From positions 1,922,001 through 1,986,000 of the forward strand of contig JAQQWL010000002.1 of assembly GCA_038363925.1 (NCBI GenBank): a stretch of 64,000 nt of DNA, read 5' to 3'. The DNA is from Apiospora phragmitis (lineage: Eukaryota > Ascomycota > Sordariomycetes > Amphisphaeriales > Apiosporaceae). Of this stretch, positions 33,485 to 44,560 are shown in pieces; the first letter of the stretch is position 1, and each line of letters starts with the position of its first letter. The notes beneath the pieces are model-generated. The model was not told the origin of the DNA. It did no database searches and saw nothing but the letters and a program-made list of their open reading frames with translations. The position numbers and the translations under genes are program-made.

Positions 33485-34437
33485 TGTCGGGGTGATGGCG
33501 TGTATCGGAACAAGGGGCTTTGTTCGAGTAGGTGATACCGCGCAGACATGATGGATCAGGGCGCACGATAAGGAAAATGGAAAAAGGTTGGAGAGAATGC
33601 ATGATGTTCGACAACAACTTGGTCTGGGCCAGCTTTTGTGGGGCGTTTTAGAAATGAGGTAGAAGATAGTTCAAGTCCTCTTCTGTGACCCAAGGGAAGA
33701 AATTTACACTATTTATATGTTGTTACTACCAGATTGTATGATATTGAATGGACGAAATAAAAAAGAAACTCGAAGGCTCGTTCCATTTCAGTCTTGCTAT
33801 TACCATGCGGCACTTGACACGACTGTGCGCAGCGTCATGGAGTTCAGGCAGAGAGAAGGTAATGGCTGGTATACCATCACTTGTGTGACAAATACCAAAG
33901 CAAATTAACGACTCAGAGGATGTTAAATATGGGCTTGGTATGCTCCACAAGCGACGTGAATATAAGACCTGGACGTCCCCCAGAATTTTACTCTAGATCT
34001 GCTATTTAATCCAACGGTGTATCCTCCTATCCTTGACAAGGAACCAAAACATAGGTCAGCCGTCCTCAATGTTGCTCTGTTTGTCAGTACACACATAGTG
34101 TCAAAGATGAACATGCTCCTACCACCCCTTCCATCACAAGCCAGTAATGGCTCTACACAAATACACACAACCTGTCAGACCGCTTTTCAGACCCTTCACT
34201 ATATTCTTCAAAGATAGATAGGTGTGGCTCATACCAACGTAAAGTGAGCATACTGATTCACATCCCAGAATGCATTCAATGCGGTTCGATGGGCTCAGGT
34301 ACCTGTCAGACACTATATAAATTGTCGGCTTCTCGCTGCATCTTCCAACTCCTCTCTACATCTCCCGATTCTTCTTTCCACCTTCTTACTTTCAAATACT
34401 CTGTTGCCACGGCCTCAGGGGGTTCGAGAACTTCAGC
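33485..34437. other. Divergent spacer
   Basis: It separates the minus-strand cysteine-rich gene from the plus-strand metalloprotease-like gene and should contain both promoters. CT-rich sequence lies just before 34438. No specific element was recognised. Confidence 0.5.
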
Positions 34438-35749
34438 ATGAGAATCAGCAAAGTCATTGTGGGCTTCCAATGCATCGCCGGGGCCCTGGGGGCCGGGCGA
34501 TACGTAATCGACAGGACAAGCTGCAGTAAGTGATAACCGTTGAACGCCATGATAAGACTTTGGTGCTCATGTATATCATAGCGGAAGATTTGTACACCAA
34601 CATGAAGATCTATATGGAGACTGCCCAGCTGTGGGCTAGGGAGGTATGCGATATTCTCTTGCCCTGGTTCCAAGAAGGTCAACCGCCCAGACGACCGCAT
34701 CGTGAACCTGGCAACGAAGATCTTTGGCAATACCTACTATGAAACCATGTCGGACGTTTATGGTGCGTTCTTGCTTATCGTTTCGATGCTCCATACCGTT
34801 CATGCTCATCATTCCGTGGGCTAGAGCGCTTCGAGCCGATGGGCCAGTACGTGTACGTCGACATTGACTGTCGGTCTCATGAGTGGAAGACGCAGCGAGA
34901 CAACCAAGACCTCGTAAGTTTGGAACATTGAATTGCTCTTGGGTCTCCAAGCTGTTCCTGATGCTCATATGGGTCTAGGAAATCTACTGCGACGCGGACC
35001 ACATCATCCAGCAGCCCTATCCGATAGACCCCGATGTCACCTGGTGGGACACCACGCGCTTCTGCCCCGTCGGCAACAACGCCCCAATCCTGCAACTCAA
35101 AGACCCCGCCTCCCATGCCCTTGCCGTATGTTCCTCCGCCGTGCCCGACGGCAACCAGGAGATGTTCCCGCCGAACTGGGCCGAGTCCTTCGCGTGGAAC
35201 AGTCGCCAGCTGATTACTTCGATCGACCAAGGCTACATCTTCGGCCTCGAACGCATCCAGAAGGTGCTGTATCCCTCGTTGCTGACCCTGGTCAGGCAAG
35301 CAAGTGGAGAATACGGCCAGTACATGAAACAGATCGATTTACTCGGCACATTGGAGTTTACGATGGTACATGAGGCAAGTTTTCTCGTCCCTACACACAA
35401 CCCCTCGTTCCCAGGTTGAGGTGAGGGCTCGTGCGTGTACAACTGATGCTGATTACCTCCCTCTGTTGCACTTCAGCCATCTCGTGAGATGCGGAAGTGC
35501 ACTTAACTTAAGAGGATCCGATAGCTATGGATGGGCCAGCGTTATCGAGCTGCAGACTGCGCAAAACGCAGGTGAGACCATGTCACCAATGCCCCGCGGT
35601 CCTGCTTGGGAGAGTGTGCGGTGTGTATATTACAGGGAGCTAACATCCGACTTTCAGATAACCTCGCCATGTTCGCCTTGATAGTCCAGCTAATCCGACA
35701 CTGGAACATAGATGTGGACGATGATGGAAAGCTTGTCCAATTCAGTTGA
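34438..35749 (+). CDS. Secreted aspzincin-like (M35-type) zinc metallopeptidase
   Basis: Exons: 34438-34525, 34582-34762, 34825-34913, 34979-35374, 35477-35571 and 35658-35749. The start MRISKVIVGFQCIAGALGAG is a likely signal peptide. The body has RIVNLATKIFGNTYYETMSD, YVYVDIDCRSHEWKTQ, an acidic/aromatic core and LLGTLEFTMVHE. That last HE is the first half of the HExxH zinc motif, and the next exon resumes HLVRCGSALN then RGSDSYGWASV, which corresponds to the Asp/Tyr-Gly third-ligand motif of aspzincins. The remaining motif residues fall at the exon junction, where the visible donor GCAAGT gives the wrong phase. A second problem is a one-base phase excess in exon 2 (either a 34-nt intron after LWARE or an extra base near 34678). 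Function: extracellular protein cleavage, probably at or near lysines if like its relatives (inference). Confidence 0.7.
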
Positions 35750-36355
35750 TGAGTGAGTCTGGGGGCAAGTTTGAGTGACCCGGCTGTCCAGACCTGACCA
35801 AGGGGTAAAAGGAAAACTGATCGGCGAGTAGAGTCAACCTGTCCAGTATTGATTTGTCTATATCTCATTATTATAGACGAACGACAGAGATAATGACACT
35901 GTTTAACACAACTGAAAATGTGAAACCTCTCTTTCTTCCTCTCTCTTGAGTATCTCCCGAAAATTTAGATGTCAAAGACATAAGAGGCTCCCACATCACC
36001 CGGTTTGGTTCACTGGCTAATCCAATAACCACAAAATCTCGACTGCGGATCAAACGCAAGACGTGCCCTAGAAACCGATACTCATATTTATAACCAGCGT
36101 AACCCAATTCTGCCCATGTGGCTTCTTTCCCACTGACAAAAGTTTCGTTGGTGGGCCCTGGTCACTCAGTGATACCAGAGAAACTAGAGCTCAATATGAG
36201 CATATCAAGATCACCTCGAATGACCTCAAAGCCAGCATCCATCCCTCTTCTTTTTTGTTTGCTTTTCTTTCGTCTTGACCTCAGTTAGTATCCGATTTCA
36301 TGTCGAATCATCTGAACTCCTTCAAGTCGACCCGGAACGTTGCCAACTCGCCATC
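35750..36355. other. Gene-free stretch
   Basis: 3' flank of the metallopeptidase gene and promoter side of the next plus-strand gene. Pyrimidine-rich sequence occurs at 36240-36275. Nothing else was recognised. Confidence 0.5.
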
Positions 36356-36895
36356 ATGCTCCGTCTACTTGCTATCCTACTCTGCCTGGTCGCCACCCTA
36401 CTCTGTCTAGTAGTCTTCCTGCTCTGGTTTCTCAACGTGGCGGCGTTTATGGGCGCTGCCGCCGGGGTGATTGCTATCTTCGGGGCCAAGTCTCCTAATG
36501 AGGAACCTGAACGTGGCAGTCAGCGCCCTAACCCCATCAGAAGATGGGCACGCAAACTCGGGCGACGGTCGGGGAGCCGCGCAAATCGAAAGGAAAAAAT
36601 TCAGGTTTTGGTAGGAGAGAATGCACGACTAGTGGAGGAGAATACGATGCTGCAGAATGCGAATCGGGACCTCCAGCGGGAGCTCCGAAGCAAAGACCTC
36701 GAACCTCCCAAGTATACGGTTGAGGACTCCAACAATAATCAGAGCGCTCCATCAGAACAGGCAACCCCGTTCGGGGCCAATGCCCGAAACCTGTCACCCA
36801 ACCAGGTGACGGAGCTATACAAGAAAATAAACAAGAAACAACGCGAGACACTGCGGCGAGGCACGGGCGAAGCTAAGAGAAGAAAGAGACAATAG
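36356..36895 (+). CDS. Membrane-anchored coiled-coil protein, unknown
   Basis: A 179-residue protein if started at the ATG at 36356. It begins with a very hydrophobic anchor (MLRLLAILLCLVATLLCLVV, then FLLWFLNVAAFMGAAAGVI), so it is inserted in a membrane by its N-terminus. A basic stretch (RRWARKLGRRSGSRANRK) follows, then a coiled coil (KIQVLVGENARLVEENTMLQ, then NANRDLQRELRSKD), a Ser/Asn/Gln-rich linker and a basic tail. No family was recognised. Past the stop, other phases stay coding-like (TTRLRQFDDSNTSYSGKQYQ, then KELLRNYGKDQDRLYDAYSK, to about 37133), so the true protein may be longer with one or two single-base errors. Confidence 0.55.
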   Translation: MLRLLAILLCLVATLLCLVVFLLWFLNVAAFMGAAAGVIAIFGAKSPNEEPERGSQRPNPIRRWARKLGRRSGSRANRKEKIQVLVGENARLVEENTMLQNANRDLQRELRSKDLEPPKYTVEDSNNNQSAPSEQATPFGANARNLSPNQVTELYKKINKKQRETLRRGTGEAKRRKRQ

Positions 36896-37562
36896 CAGCG
36901 AGGCACATACGACACGCCTTCGACAGTTCGACGACTCGAACACAAGCTACAGCGGGAAACAGTATCAGACGTACTTGAGACTGCGCCGCGACTTGTGTCG
37001 AAGCGGTGAGGAGGTGCATAAGAAGATTCAGCGGGATGAGGAAGGAGTTGCTTCGGAATTATGGCAAAGATCAAGATAGGCTTTATGATGCCTATTCGAA
37101 ACTCCATGACGAAACGTGTGGGAGGCGTAAATGAAAGGATCTACGGGACATGAAGACGTGATGGGCCGGGATGCAACATAGCCATATAACATCAAGAAAC
37201 GATTTTAAGCACAGGTACTGATGCCATTATGTACAATATCGTTGAAAATCCACTATGTGGGATAGTTAAATCAAGAGATCAAGCGCGAATGGTTGTGTTC
37301 TGGCCCTGAGGTAAATACTGGTAGATTTACCCCTTGATTTGTCTAAGAGGGCCATATTAAGTATCTAAGGGATATTAGTTTCCCAGTTCACTACGGCAGA
37401 GTTTCCCACAGATTCTGTAGGCCCACCCATATGTGTTGGATCTCCCCCCGTGAAATTGGAGATGATGCGTTCAAAGCAGGGATGCTACCATTTATATCGA
37501 GATAAGCAACGTGCAGCCGGCATGGCCACCCGAATAGATCATCTGTAAGAGTGTTCTGAAGA
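36896..37562. other. Possible C-terminal extension, then gene-free DNA
   Basis: 36896-37133 carries charged, helix-like frames that may belong to the preceding gene. 37134-37562 shows nothing recognisable. Confidence 0.35.
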
Positions 37563-37860
37563 TCAGACATTGTGGTGAAGGCGCTTTAGTCTATCGTATA
37601 ATCGGAACGGATAGAAGAGGCAGCAACGATGGTGCTTAGGTTTCTCACTTTCCTTTAGCACTGCAGCATAGGCCTCTTCTATCAGTAAATATTCCTTAGC
37701 CACGCCGCTGCTGCCCTTGCCTTTGTTTCCAACGCTCGTTCTCGCCACGACCTGCGGTTCGCTGAACTCATCCATGTATTCCTTAACTAGTCGCGCATCC
37801 GCTGGCTTGGGTATCAGTTTCGGAGGCTGAATCTTGCAAAGGTTTTACTTTCAGTCAGAT
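37563..37860 (-). pseudogene. Coding-like tail downstream of the 2EXR gene
   Basis: A minus-strand frame reading IPKPADARLVKEYMDEFSEP, then VVARTSVGNKGKGSSGVAKE and YLLIEEAYAAVLKESEK, ending HHNV at 37563. Together with a short intermediate piece in another phase (DPVLPGLPSNDELFSQSAVD, about 37860-37920), it looks like the continuation of the 2EXR protein after one or two single-base shifts. No independent start is convincing. Confidence 0.35.
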
Positions 37861-37889
37861 CCACCGCCGACTGGGAGAACAGCTCATCG

Positions 37890-38366
37890 TTAGATGGTAG
37901 CCCAGGAAGGACGGGGTCCTTCAGCGTATTCGGTAATCAGTTTGTACAGCAACGGCTGAGGCGCACCCGGGTCTGCCTGGCGCATGAAATGACGCGTGCC
38001 GCCGCTGAAGAAGTACTTTCCAGTGCCCCATCCGTAGGTGTGCCATCCCCATCCGATGTCTTTCAGGAGGAGACGGTCTGCCTCGGCCAACAGCCAATTT
38101 GACCCTGGCGTGAATTGTAGGTAGACACGGACGCGGTAGGTCTCTAATGCAATCCGTCGCGTCTCGTGGCTGACGAAGAACAGTACAGACGCTTGCGAAT
38201 AGATGACGCCATCGATCTCTATGCAAGGGCGGACAAGGTGTTCGTCGCGGCTGAAGTCAATGGTGAGGACCCGCGGTATCGAGGCCAGTTCTTTCCAGAT
38301 CTGAAGACGTAACTCCGTGGGAAGATAAGGGATGGATCGCTGCTGAATTTCTCGGTTGGTCTTCAT
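37890..38366 (-). CDS. 2EXR domain-containing protein
   Basis: The ATG at 38366 gives MKTNREIQQRSIPYLPTELR, LQIWKELASIPRVLTIDFSR and later VLFFVSHETRRIALETYRVR, which match the 2EXR family core (an F-box-like P-x-L-P-x-E-L-R-x-x-I-W motif, then a segment where the residue is an expected buried strand, then SRE/SHETRR). 2EXR proteins are numerous in Pezizomycotina and their function is mostly unknown. The frame is open upstream to 38627 without an ATG. The C-terminus as read (GPRPSWATI) is probably wrong, since the neighbouring phase continues in coding style. About 158 residues as given. Confidence 0.65.
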   Translation of the reverse strand: MKTNREIQQRSIPYLPTELRLQIWKELASIPRVLTIDFSRDEHLVRPCIEIDGVIYSQASVLFFVSHETRRIALETYRVRVYLQFTPGSNWLLAEADRLLLKDIGWGWHTYGWGTGKYFFSGGTRHFMRQADPGAPQPLLYKLITEYAEGPRPSWATI

Positions 38367-38627
38367 AGTGCCAAGTCGAGTGCGTGGTGTGTTGGGGGCT
38401 AGATTGGAAGAAGCTGGCCACTCAACTGGTGAAGGGCTTCGCAAGAGTTGACGATGGGTGCATCGAGCCAGTAGACACTGGCCTATATGTACAAGCGAGT
38501 CTCTTGTTCTCTTCCTCGCTCTCTTGCTGGTGTCGCTAACGTCAACAAACCCATCGCTGCTCTTCTCCGTCTCTTTAACTTTGGAAAGTCGAGGCCATTT
38601 CAGCCCAGCAGACACGACAGAACCCAC

Positions 38628-39951
38628 AACGAGCAGATTTATTCGAAGCCATCATCATATATGCCTCTAAAGCCCTCAAAACTGTCCATGTTGTAACCTA
38701 GTGCACTACTGAATTAACGATCCGCTGTGTGCCTTGGGGATCTTCTTCTCGAGCGATAGGCTCGGACTTGGTTGAACAGTAGACAATCCATGCTTTGACA
38801 TTGCATTTGCGATCGAGCGAGGGCCAACCTCAACGACCTAGTCCTGCCTGTCTCTCAAACGAAGACAAGGAAAGCATTGCGCCATCCTAAATGAAGTTGC
38901 GATTTCTCATTGGCGTCATTTTGCCAAGGCGGTCGGTTGTCTTCTGTCTTCTCCTTGGTCCTTGGCACGCGGGTTGGCCCATTATGGCAAGTTCCACACG
39001 GGTGACGGCAGGCTGCAGTGAAGGCTTGGCTGTTATACTTCCCCCGTTGAACGACACACTTATGACAGTTGCATTGCGAATGGATGTGACAGTTATCAAT
39101 TGATGGGTTTTACTGGATCTTCCGAGCGGCGGAGCCTAATCTCGTCAATTGATAGGTTACCCAGTACCCTGGGTAACCAATATACTTGGGCAAAGTGGGC
39201 ACAACAAAGTGGTTCCCGCTGCCAAAACCACCCCATTTTCTTATTAGTGGATGGCTACGGTAGGTACCGTAAAAAGAATATTGGATATTTTTGTCGTCGT
39301 CGATGCTGAGAGCTCGGCTGGTGGAAACCTAGAGGTAAAGATAGATGTGTATTGATGGGAAACCCATCAGAAAGAAGTGATCCTTCGACATCATACTCTC
39401 CTTCAAATACGTGCGATACGTGCCTCGATCCAAGATATGTGCCATACACGCTGCACGGCTCGTATAACCGTACCAATGAGCTGTCGAGCGCACCAAACCA
39501 CTGCACCATTGCGGCTGAAGTCTGATTTCCATGGCCTAAAATTGTTCCACCATTCTCGGAGGAACCTACTTTACCTAGCCTTACTTCTGTACTATATGTA
39601 GGTTAGGCCTGGTCTGTCTGTTGTTGCTCCTCTAACAGGCGGCACAGCAGCCTAAGAAGGTAAGCAATGAGCAGCTTGGCAGCGGCACAAGTAGCGTGAA
39701 AGTCCCCCGTCTTACGTGAACCTCCTATTCCCTCGTCAAATTTTTGTCGCGTCTGAAGCATCTGTCATTCATTTCCTCGGTTCAATCGTATTTTTCTGCT
39801 TCTTAGGTTCTTTGCTTTTTTGTCTTCTTTCTTCTTTTCTGTGTTCATTCCTGGAAGAGAAAGCCCATCGCTTGATGTCGCCATCGCCGTAACTGTGACG
39901 CAGGTCGCAAGCCCCCCCCCCTCCCCCTACCCCCCCACCAACCTGCAAGCC
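38628..39951. other. Divergent spacer and GT32 upstream region
   Basis: No gene was recognised. The last 45 bases before the GT32 start contain C-runs (9 C, 5 C and 7 C near 39911-39937), likely in the 5' untranslated region. TTTTGTC/TTCTTTCTTCT pyrimidine tracts lie at 39810-39840. Confidence 0.5.
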
Positions 39952-41281
39952 ATGTTTCCTCTAGCGCAACTGCGCTCGAGGCGACTGCTGCCCGTCTTTG
40001 TCGGGGTGGCGCTCACGAGCCTGGCCCTGTACATCATCATCCGCCTGCTCGCCTTCGCCCAGCTCTTTGGCAAGCTCGGCCCCCATGCCGGCATCGAGAT
40101 CACCCAGCAGGAGGTCTTCCGACTGCACAATGCCTCCGACGCCGACGATCCGCGCCCCGCGTTCCCGAGGATGATCCACCAGATCTTCCACAACTGGGCT
40201 GAACCCGGCAACCACGAGCTGCCCGAGGACTGGGCGCGCATGCGACAGACCTGCGTCGACAAGAACCCGGGATGGAAGTTCAAGGTACGTTTTTGATCTC
40301 TCGAGGCGATACCGCCAGCTATGAAGCATGTGAGAGAAGAAGAGCAAGGGAGGAAATATGGGGTGTAGAGATTGCAAGAAACGAAACCGCTGACAGCTGC
40401 TTTGTGGGGCTATTAGCTGTGGCATACCGAGGACTCGCGGGTCTTTATCGAAGACAACTATAACTGGTTCCTCCCGACGTACGACAGCTATAAATTCCCG
40501 ATCCAAAGAGTCGACGTTATGCGATACTTCCTTATCCGTTACTACGGAGGCATCTACCTCGATCTCGATAACGTAAGTTGGGGGGAAATAGAATACATGC
40601 CGTGCGCTCTCGTTAGCATTAATTATGGGTATGGAGGGGCAACGATCGCTGACGGGATTTCCCATGGGTACACAGGGCTGCGAAGAAAGCCTCGAAGCGC
40701 TCCGCTACTTCCCCGTGTGGACGACGGACGGCGGCCTCGGCGCCCTGAGCAACAACATCATCGGCGGCCACAAGGACCACCCCTGGCTCGTCATGATGAC
40801 GGACAACCTCATACCCTACCACTGGAACTGGATCATGCCGTACGCCATCGTCATGTACAACAGCGGCCAGTGGTACCTGACGGCCATCTGGGAGAAGTAC
40901 CACTCCCTGCTGCGCGACGACGGCACCATCCCCGGCTTCGAGGGCAACGACTGGAAGAAGCTGCACCGAGTGCTCATGGACGGCCGTGAGGGCGCCGACC
41001 CTTGGGTGTTCTTCAACCACGGAGGCCACGGCGGCACGTGGGGCGCCGGCGATGATTGGCTCTGGGCCTGGCTAGGCCTGCACTGGATGGAAGTGATCGC
41101 CGAAGTGATCGTGGCCATCATCTTCTCCATCGTCTGCTGCGTGTGCTGTGTAAGATGTGTTAAGAGGCGGAAACTGCGAAATAAGGGATACCAGAAAGTC
41201 GGCGCCAGCGAGGAACTCGAGCTCGGGGAACGCGCCAATGGCGGCGGACGACGATCAACGGATCATGCCCAACCTGAATAG
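39952..41281 (+). CDS. GT32 mannosyltransferase, SUR1/CSG1-like
   Basis: Three exons (39952-40284, 40417-40572, 40676-41281) in consistent phase encode 364 residues. The N-terminal anchor VFVGVALTSLALYIIIRLLA marks a type II Golgi protein. FPRMIHQIFHNWAEPGN and KNPGWKFKLWHTEDSRVFIE are GT32 blocks. YFLIRYYGGIYLDLDN holds the DxD metal/sugar-nucleotide motif (DLD), followed by GCEESLEALRYFP. A second hydrophobic helix (VIAEVIVAIIFSIVCCVCCV) lies near the C-terminus with a basic tail. Two membrane segments and LDLDNGC fit the catalytic subunit of mannosyl-inositolphosphorylceramide synthase (Sur1/Csh1 type) better than Och1, which has a single anchor. Role: mannosylation of inositolphosphorylceramide in the Golgi. 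Confidence 0.85.
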
Positions 41282-42185
41282 GGAACACGAAGGGAACACG
41301 GTCATGCACCTTTGCTACCCCTTTTTACTTCCAAATAAGCCAGGATAGCTGCAGCTCTCAAGCAGCGGCCCGACTGAGCTTTTATAGGCCGCGCAGGAGA
41401 CTGCAGGAAGTAAGCACTGCCTCCACCAAGACGGCTCTCATCCCTTCCAGGAGCACTCCCTTGCATGCATGTTTCAGCGCCACCGATACCCAGCAATGAT
41501 TTTACTAGCACCATGTAGAAATCGATTGGAACTCCCGCTACGGCGTAGGGCTGGGACTACTATTCAACCCTTGCCTTGGCAGGGTCATTGCCTCAATTGG
41601 CTATCGCTTCGATCAGGCTCGATACCAACCTTCCTGCGCGCGGAACAATTGAGTGCGTACTCCGAGCCCAAGCCTGGGGGATATCCTTTAATCAAGGATG
41701 GCCATTCGAGTATTTAAACATCATATAGGTGCAAGTTGAAGCGGGGGTTATGGACATGAAAGCGAAATCATGATGGCTTTGCGGGGTGGGCCTCATCGAC
41801 ATACATAGTTAACCCCCGATACGAAACGAAAGGTTGCGTGTATATAAAGATTATATTGTACATGATACCAAGCGAACCCAGACGTCTCTGGCATTGCCCG
41901 GTATATAGTCAAAACCAACAAGTTAACATATGTCTTTGGCCTTCGCAATGATCTACGCAAATACCGACCATGAGAAACATTTGAAATTTCTTGTTGTTAC
42001 CTATTATTCATCAACTGCAATCGATGGTACGGGTATCTAGATCCAGAACAGCCAATTGCACCAAAAAAAAAAAAAAGCCCTCACTTCCTGCTCGAAACCC
42101 AACTGGCCGAGTCGATATACTGTACAGCCAGCCCAATCCTTGCTAGTCTATGTACTTAGTAGTAGTAGCCTTATTATTAATCTTC
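41282..42185. other. Convergent 3' spacer
   Basis: It lies between the ends of the GT32 and HET genes. A run of 14 A is at 42063-42076. Nothing else was seen. Confidence 0.5.
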
Positions 42186-44560
42186 TCACACGATCCTGAT
42201 ATCCACAATCTTCCGCTTGTCCACCCTGATGAACTGCTCGCCCGTTGGGGATTTGACGAGAAAATCCTCCCCCTCCATGGTGCCGTACAGATAGCAGTCC
42301 CCGACCAACTCGTATGTGGCGTCCGCCATGGGGAGAGGGACGCTGCTATCTGAAGCGCCTGCAGACTCGCCGGTGGGCTCCTCAGCAGTCTGCTGCTGCT
42401 CGGCGACTGGCCGTAACACGTAGGGGAAGAAGCCGCCCACTAGTGCGACGATGAGGTCACCTGGCCGAACTCCCTGCTTGACACCGGGTGCGGGCGCCTG
42501 CCCTTCTTCTCCCCCCTGTAGCCGGGCAGGAAGGTCGCCCCGTACCACCTGAGATACGAGATTGGCCGCATTCGGATCGCGCGTCGTGAGGAATTGCTGG
42601 AAGGATTCCAGCATGGCTCTCGCCATGGGATCCGCCATCATCCGACCCAAGTTTGGCCTCGGCTGCTCGCCATCCTCGGTCTGGCCATTGTTGTCATCAT
42701 CGCCAACAACATTGTCGCCACTACACCGCCCCCCTTCGGCAGCAGCAGTAGCAGTAGCAGTAGCAGCAGTAGTAGAAGAACCTCCCGACCTCCGTTTTCG
42801 CTCCTGGGACAGATTCCCGTCCACCGCCACGACGTCCTCAATAGTCGTCATGCCGAAGCGCCCGTCCTCGGTCCGGAAGAACCGGCGGCCCAGGGCAAAA
42901 CCCCGGAGCAAGTTCTCGTAGCTCTCGCCCTTGCCCGTCAGCGGCACCAGCGACTGCGCCTCGGCGTTGTCCCGGAACCGGGCGCGGAGCTCGGGCGAGG
43001 GCGACTTCAGCTCCAGCGGGGTGCAGCCGAGCAGCGCCAGGATGCGCTCCTGTGCCATCATGCTGCGGAAGCTGTCGCCCACCGCGGCACCCGGGGCGCC
43101 CGCCCTGTCGGCGAAGCTCTGCTGCATCTTGTAGCCGCCGCTGTTGGTGACGAGCGAGCGCCAGAAGCGCTCGTTGCGCTGCTCGGCCGTCTCCCACGCC
43201 GCGGGCGCGGGCAGCTTCTCGAACTCGGCGTAGCAGAGGCGCGTCAGGTTGCCGGCGTCGAAGACGGGCGAGACGTGGGCGACGCGCGCGAGGCCGTAGG
43301 CCTGGACGTGGAGGGCGTTGTCGCCATCGTCGGAGATCGTGAGGGGCTTGACGGGCTGCAGCGCCTCCCACCACTGGCGGAACCCGCCGTTCGGGTTCCC
43401 TGTGTGGCCCTTCGGGTGGTTGGCACCGAAGTCGGGGACCCAGCTGGGCAGGTCCTTCAGCACCTTCTGGCACGGGGGGCACTCGCCGAACCAGACCATG
43501 AGGTCCTGCCGCTCCAGGACCGTGTACCGGGCCGCCTCGATGAAGACCTGCTGCACGGTCTTGGAGTAGTCGATGGTGGGGAGCGGCTGTTGTCCTTGTT
43601 TGTGAAACTTTACTCGATCGGAAGGGGTGGCGATCTTGAGCATGGAGAAGACGTTCTCCCGGGGGTCCTTGGCGCCGCAGTCTCGGGCCGTCTGGATCAT
43701 GGGGAACAGCTCGATGCTCTGGCCGAGCCGCCGCCGCCGCTCCGCCGTCTCGATCTGGTTGGTCATCTCGAACCCCTTCTCAACCGACGGGAGAAGTGGT
43801 ACGCCGCGAAAGAACTTGCCCCGGAAGAAGATGTAGCTCCGATGCGCCGCGATGTAGTTGGCCCAGCGGATCTTGCTCCGGCCGCAGACGACGATGGGCA
43901 GCTTGGCCAAGACGATGTCCGGGATGGAGTGGACCGACGACCAGTAGGGGGAGCCGAAGATGCCGTCGATGACCCGCCACAGCTCGAAGTTGAACGAGTG
44001 CAGGTCGTTATAGGGGCAGTCGTGCAGCCGCGTCCGGATGCCCTCCATCTGCTGCAGGGTGCAGCGCGCGAGCGAGGTGTCCTGCGAGAGGCCGACGTGC
44101 AGGCAGGCCTGCAGGTAGCGGTTGGCCATGTCCCGGATGGTGTCAAACGCCAGCGACGTCAGCTCGCCGTCGGGGCCCAGCCAGCACAGCGTCTTGTCGG
44201 CGTTGGACAAGATCTCGCGCATAACGGCGCCCTGCGAGTTGCGCTCCTCGACGTTGCGGCCGACCAGAAGGTCCGCCCATACTTGCGCGGCTGTTCCCGC
44301 CGGCGGAAGATGCGCAGCGCGCCCTCGAGGGCGTTGGGGATTTCTTGCTCCGCATCGTCCACCAGGACCTTAGCCGTGCCTTCGTCTCCATGGTCATAGG
44401 AGATGCATTCATACGACGTGCTGGCCAGAGGGGCGTCGGTGAGAGTGAGACGGATTGGCGAGTCAGGGTCAGCGGATGGTTCCAGGACAGCCAGGCGCGC
44501 TACGGCGGTGGGACTGTTCTGGCCCATGAGCCTGCTGAAGGGATTCTCAAAGAATGCCAT
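42186..44560 (-). CDS. Heterokaryon incompatibility (HET) domain protein (one frameshift)
   Basis: About 790 residues, no introns seen. The HET domain starts near residue 50: STSYECISYDHGDEG, IPNALEGALRIFRRREQPRK, then after a one-base shift at about 44278 WADLLVGRNVEERNSQGAVM and ILSNADKTLCWLGPDGE, the usual HET order (Y-x-x-[IL]-S-Y, then R-x-x-R, W-x-D-x-x, QGxxM). The rest includes AKDPRENVFSMLKIATPSDR, YSKTVQQVFIEAARYTVLER and LPSWVPDFGANHP, typical of HET proteins, and a C-terminal region with a Thr/Ala repeat and GDLIVALVGGFFPYVLRPV. HET proteins trigger cell death when genetically different hyphae fuse, or act in related allorecognition. The shift lies next to a TATGGG stretch and may be a sequencing error, since both sides are conserved. 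Confidence 0.85.

Noticed and set aside
42838..43482. Minus-strand frame of 214 codons inside the HET gene
   Set aside because: Alternative phase of the same strand, Arg/Pro-rich shadow of the HET coding sequence.
42594..44399. Plus-strand open frame of 601 codons
   Set aside because: It lies exactly opposite the HET gene, in GC-rich codons where the antisense frame lacks stops. Its product is Arg/Leu/Val/Glu-biased with no domain.
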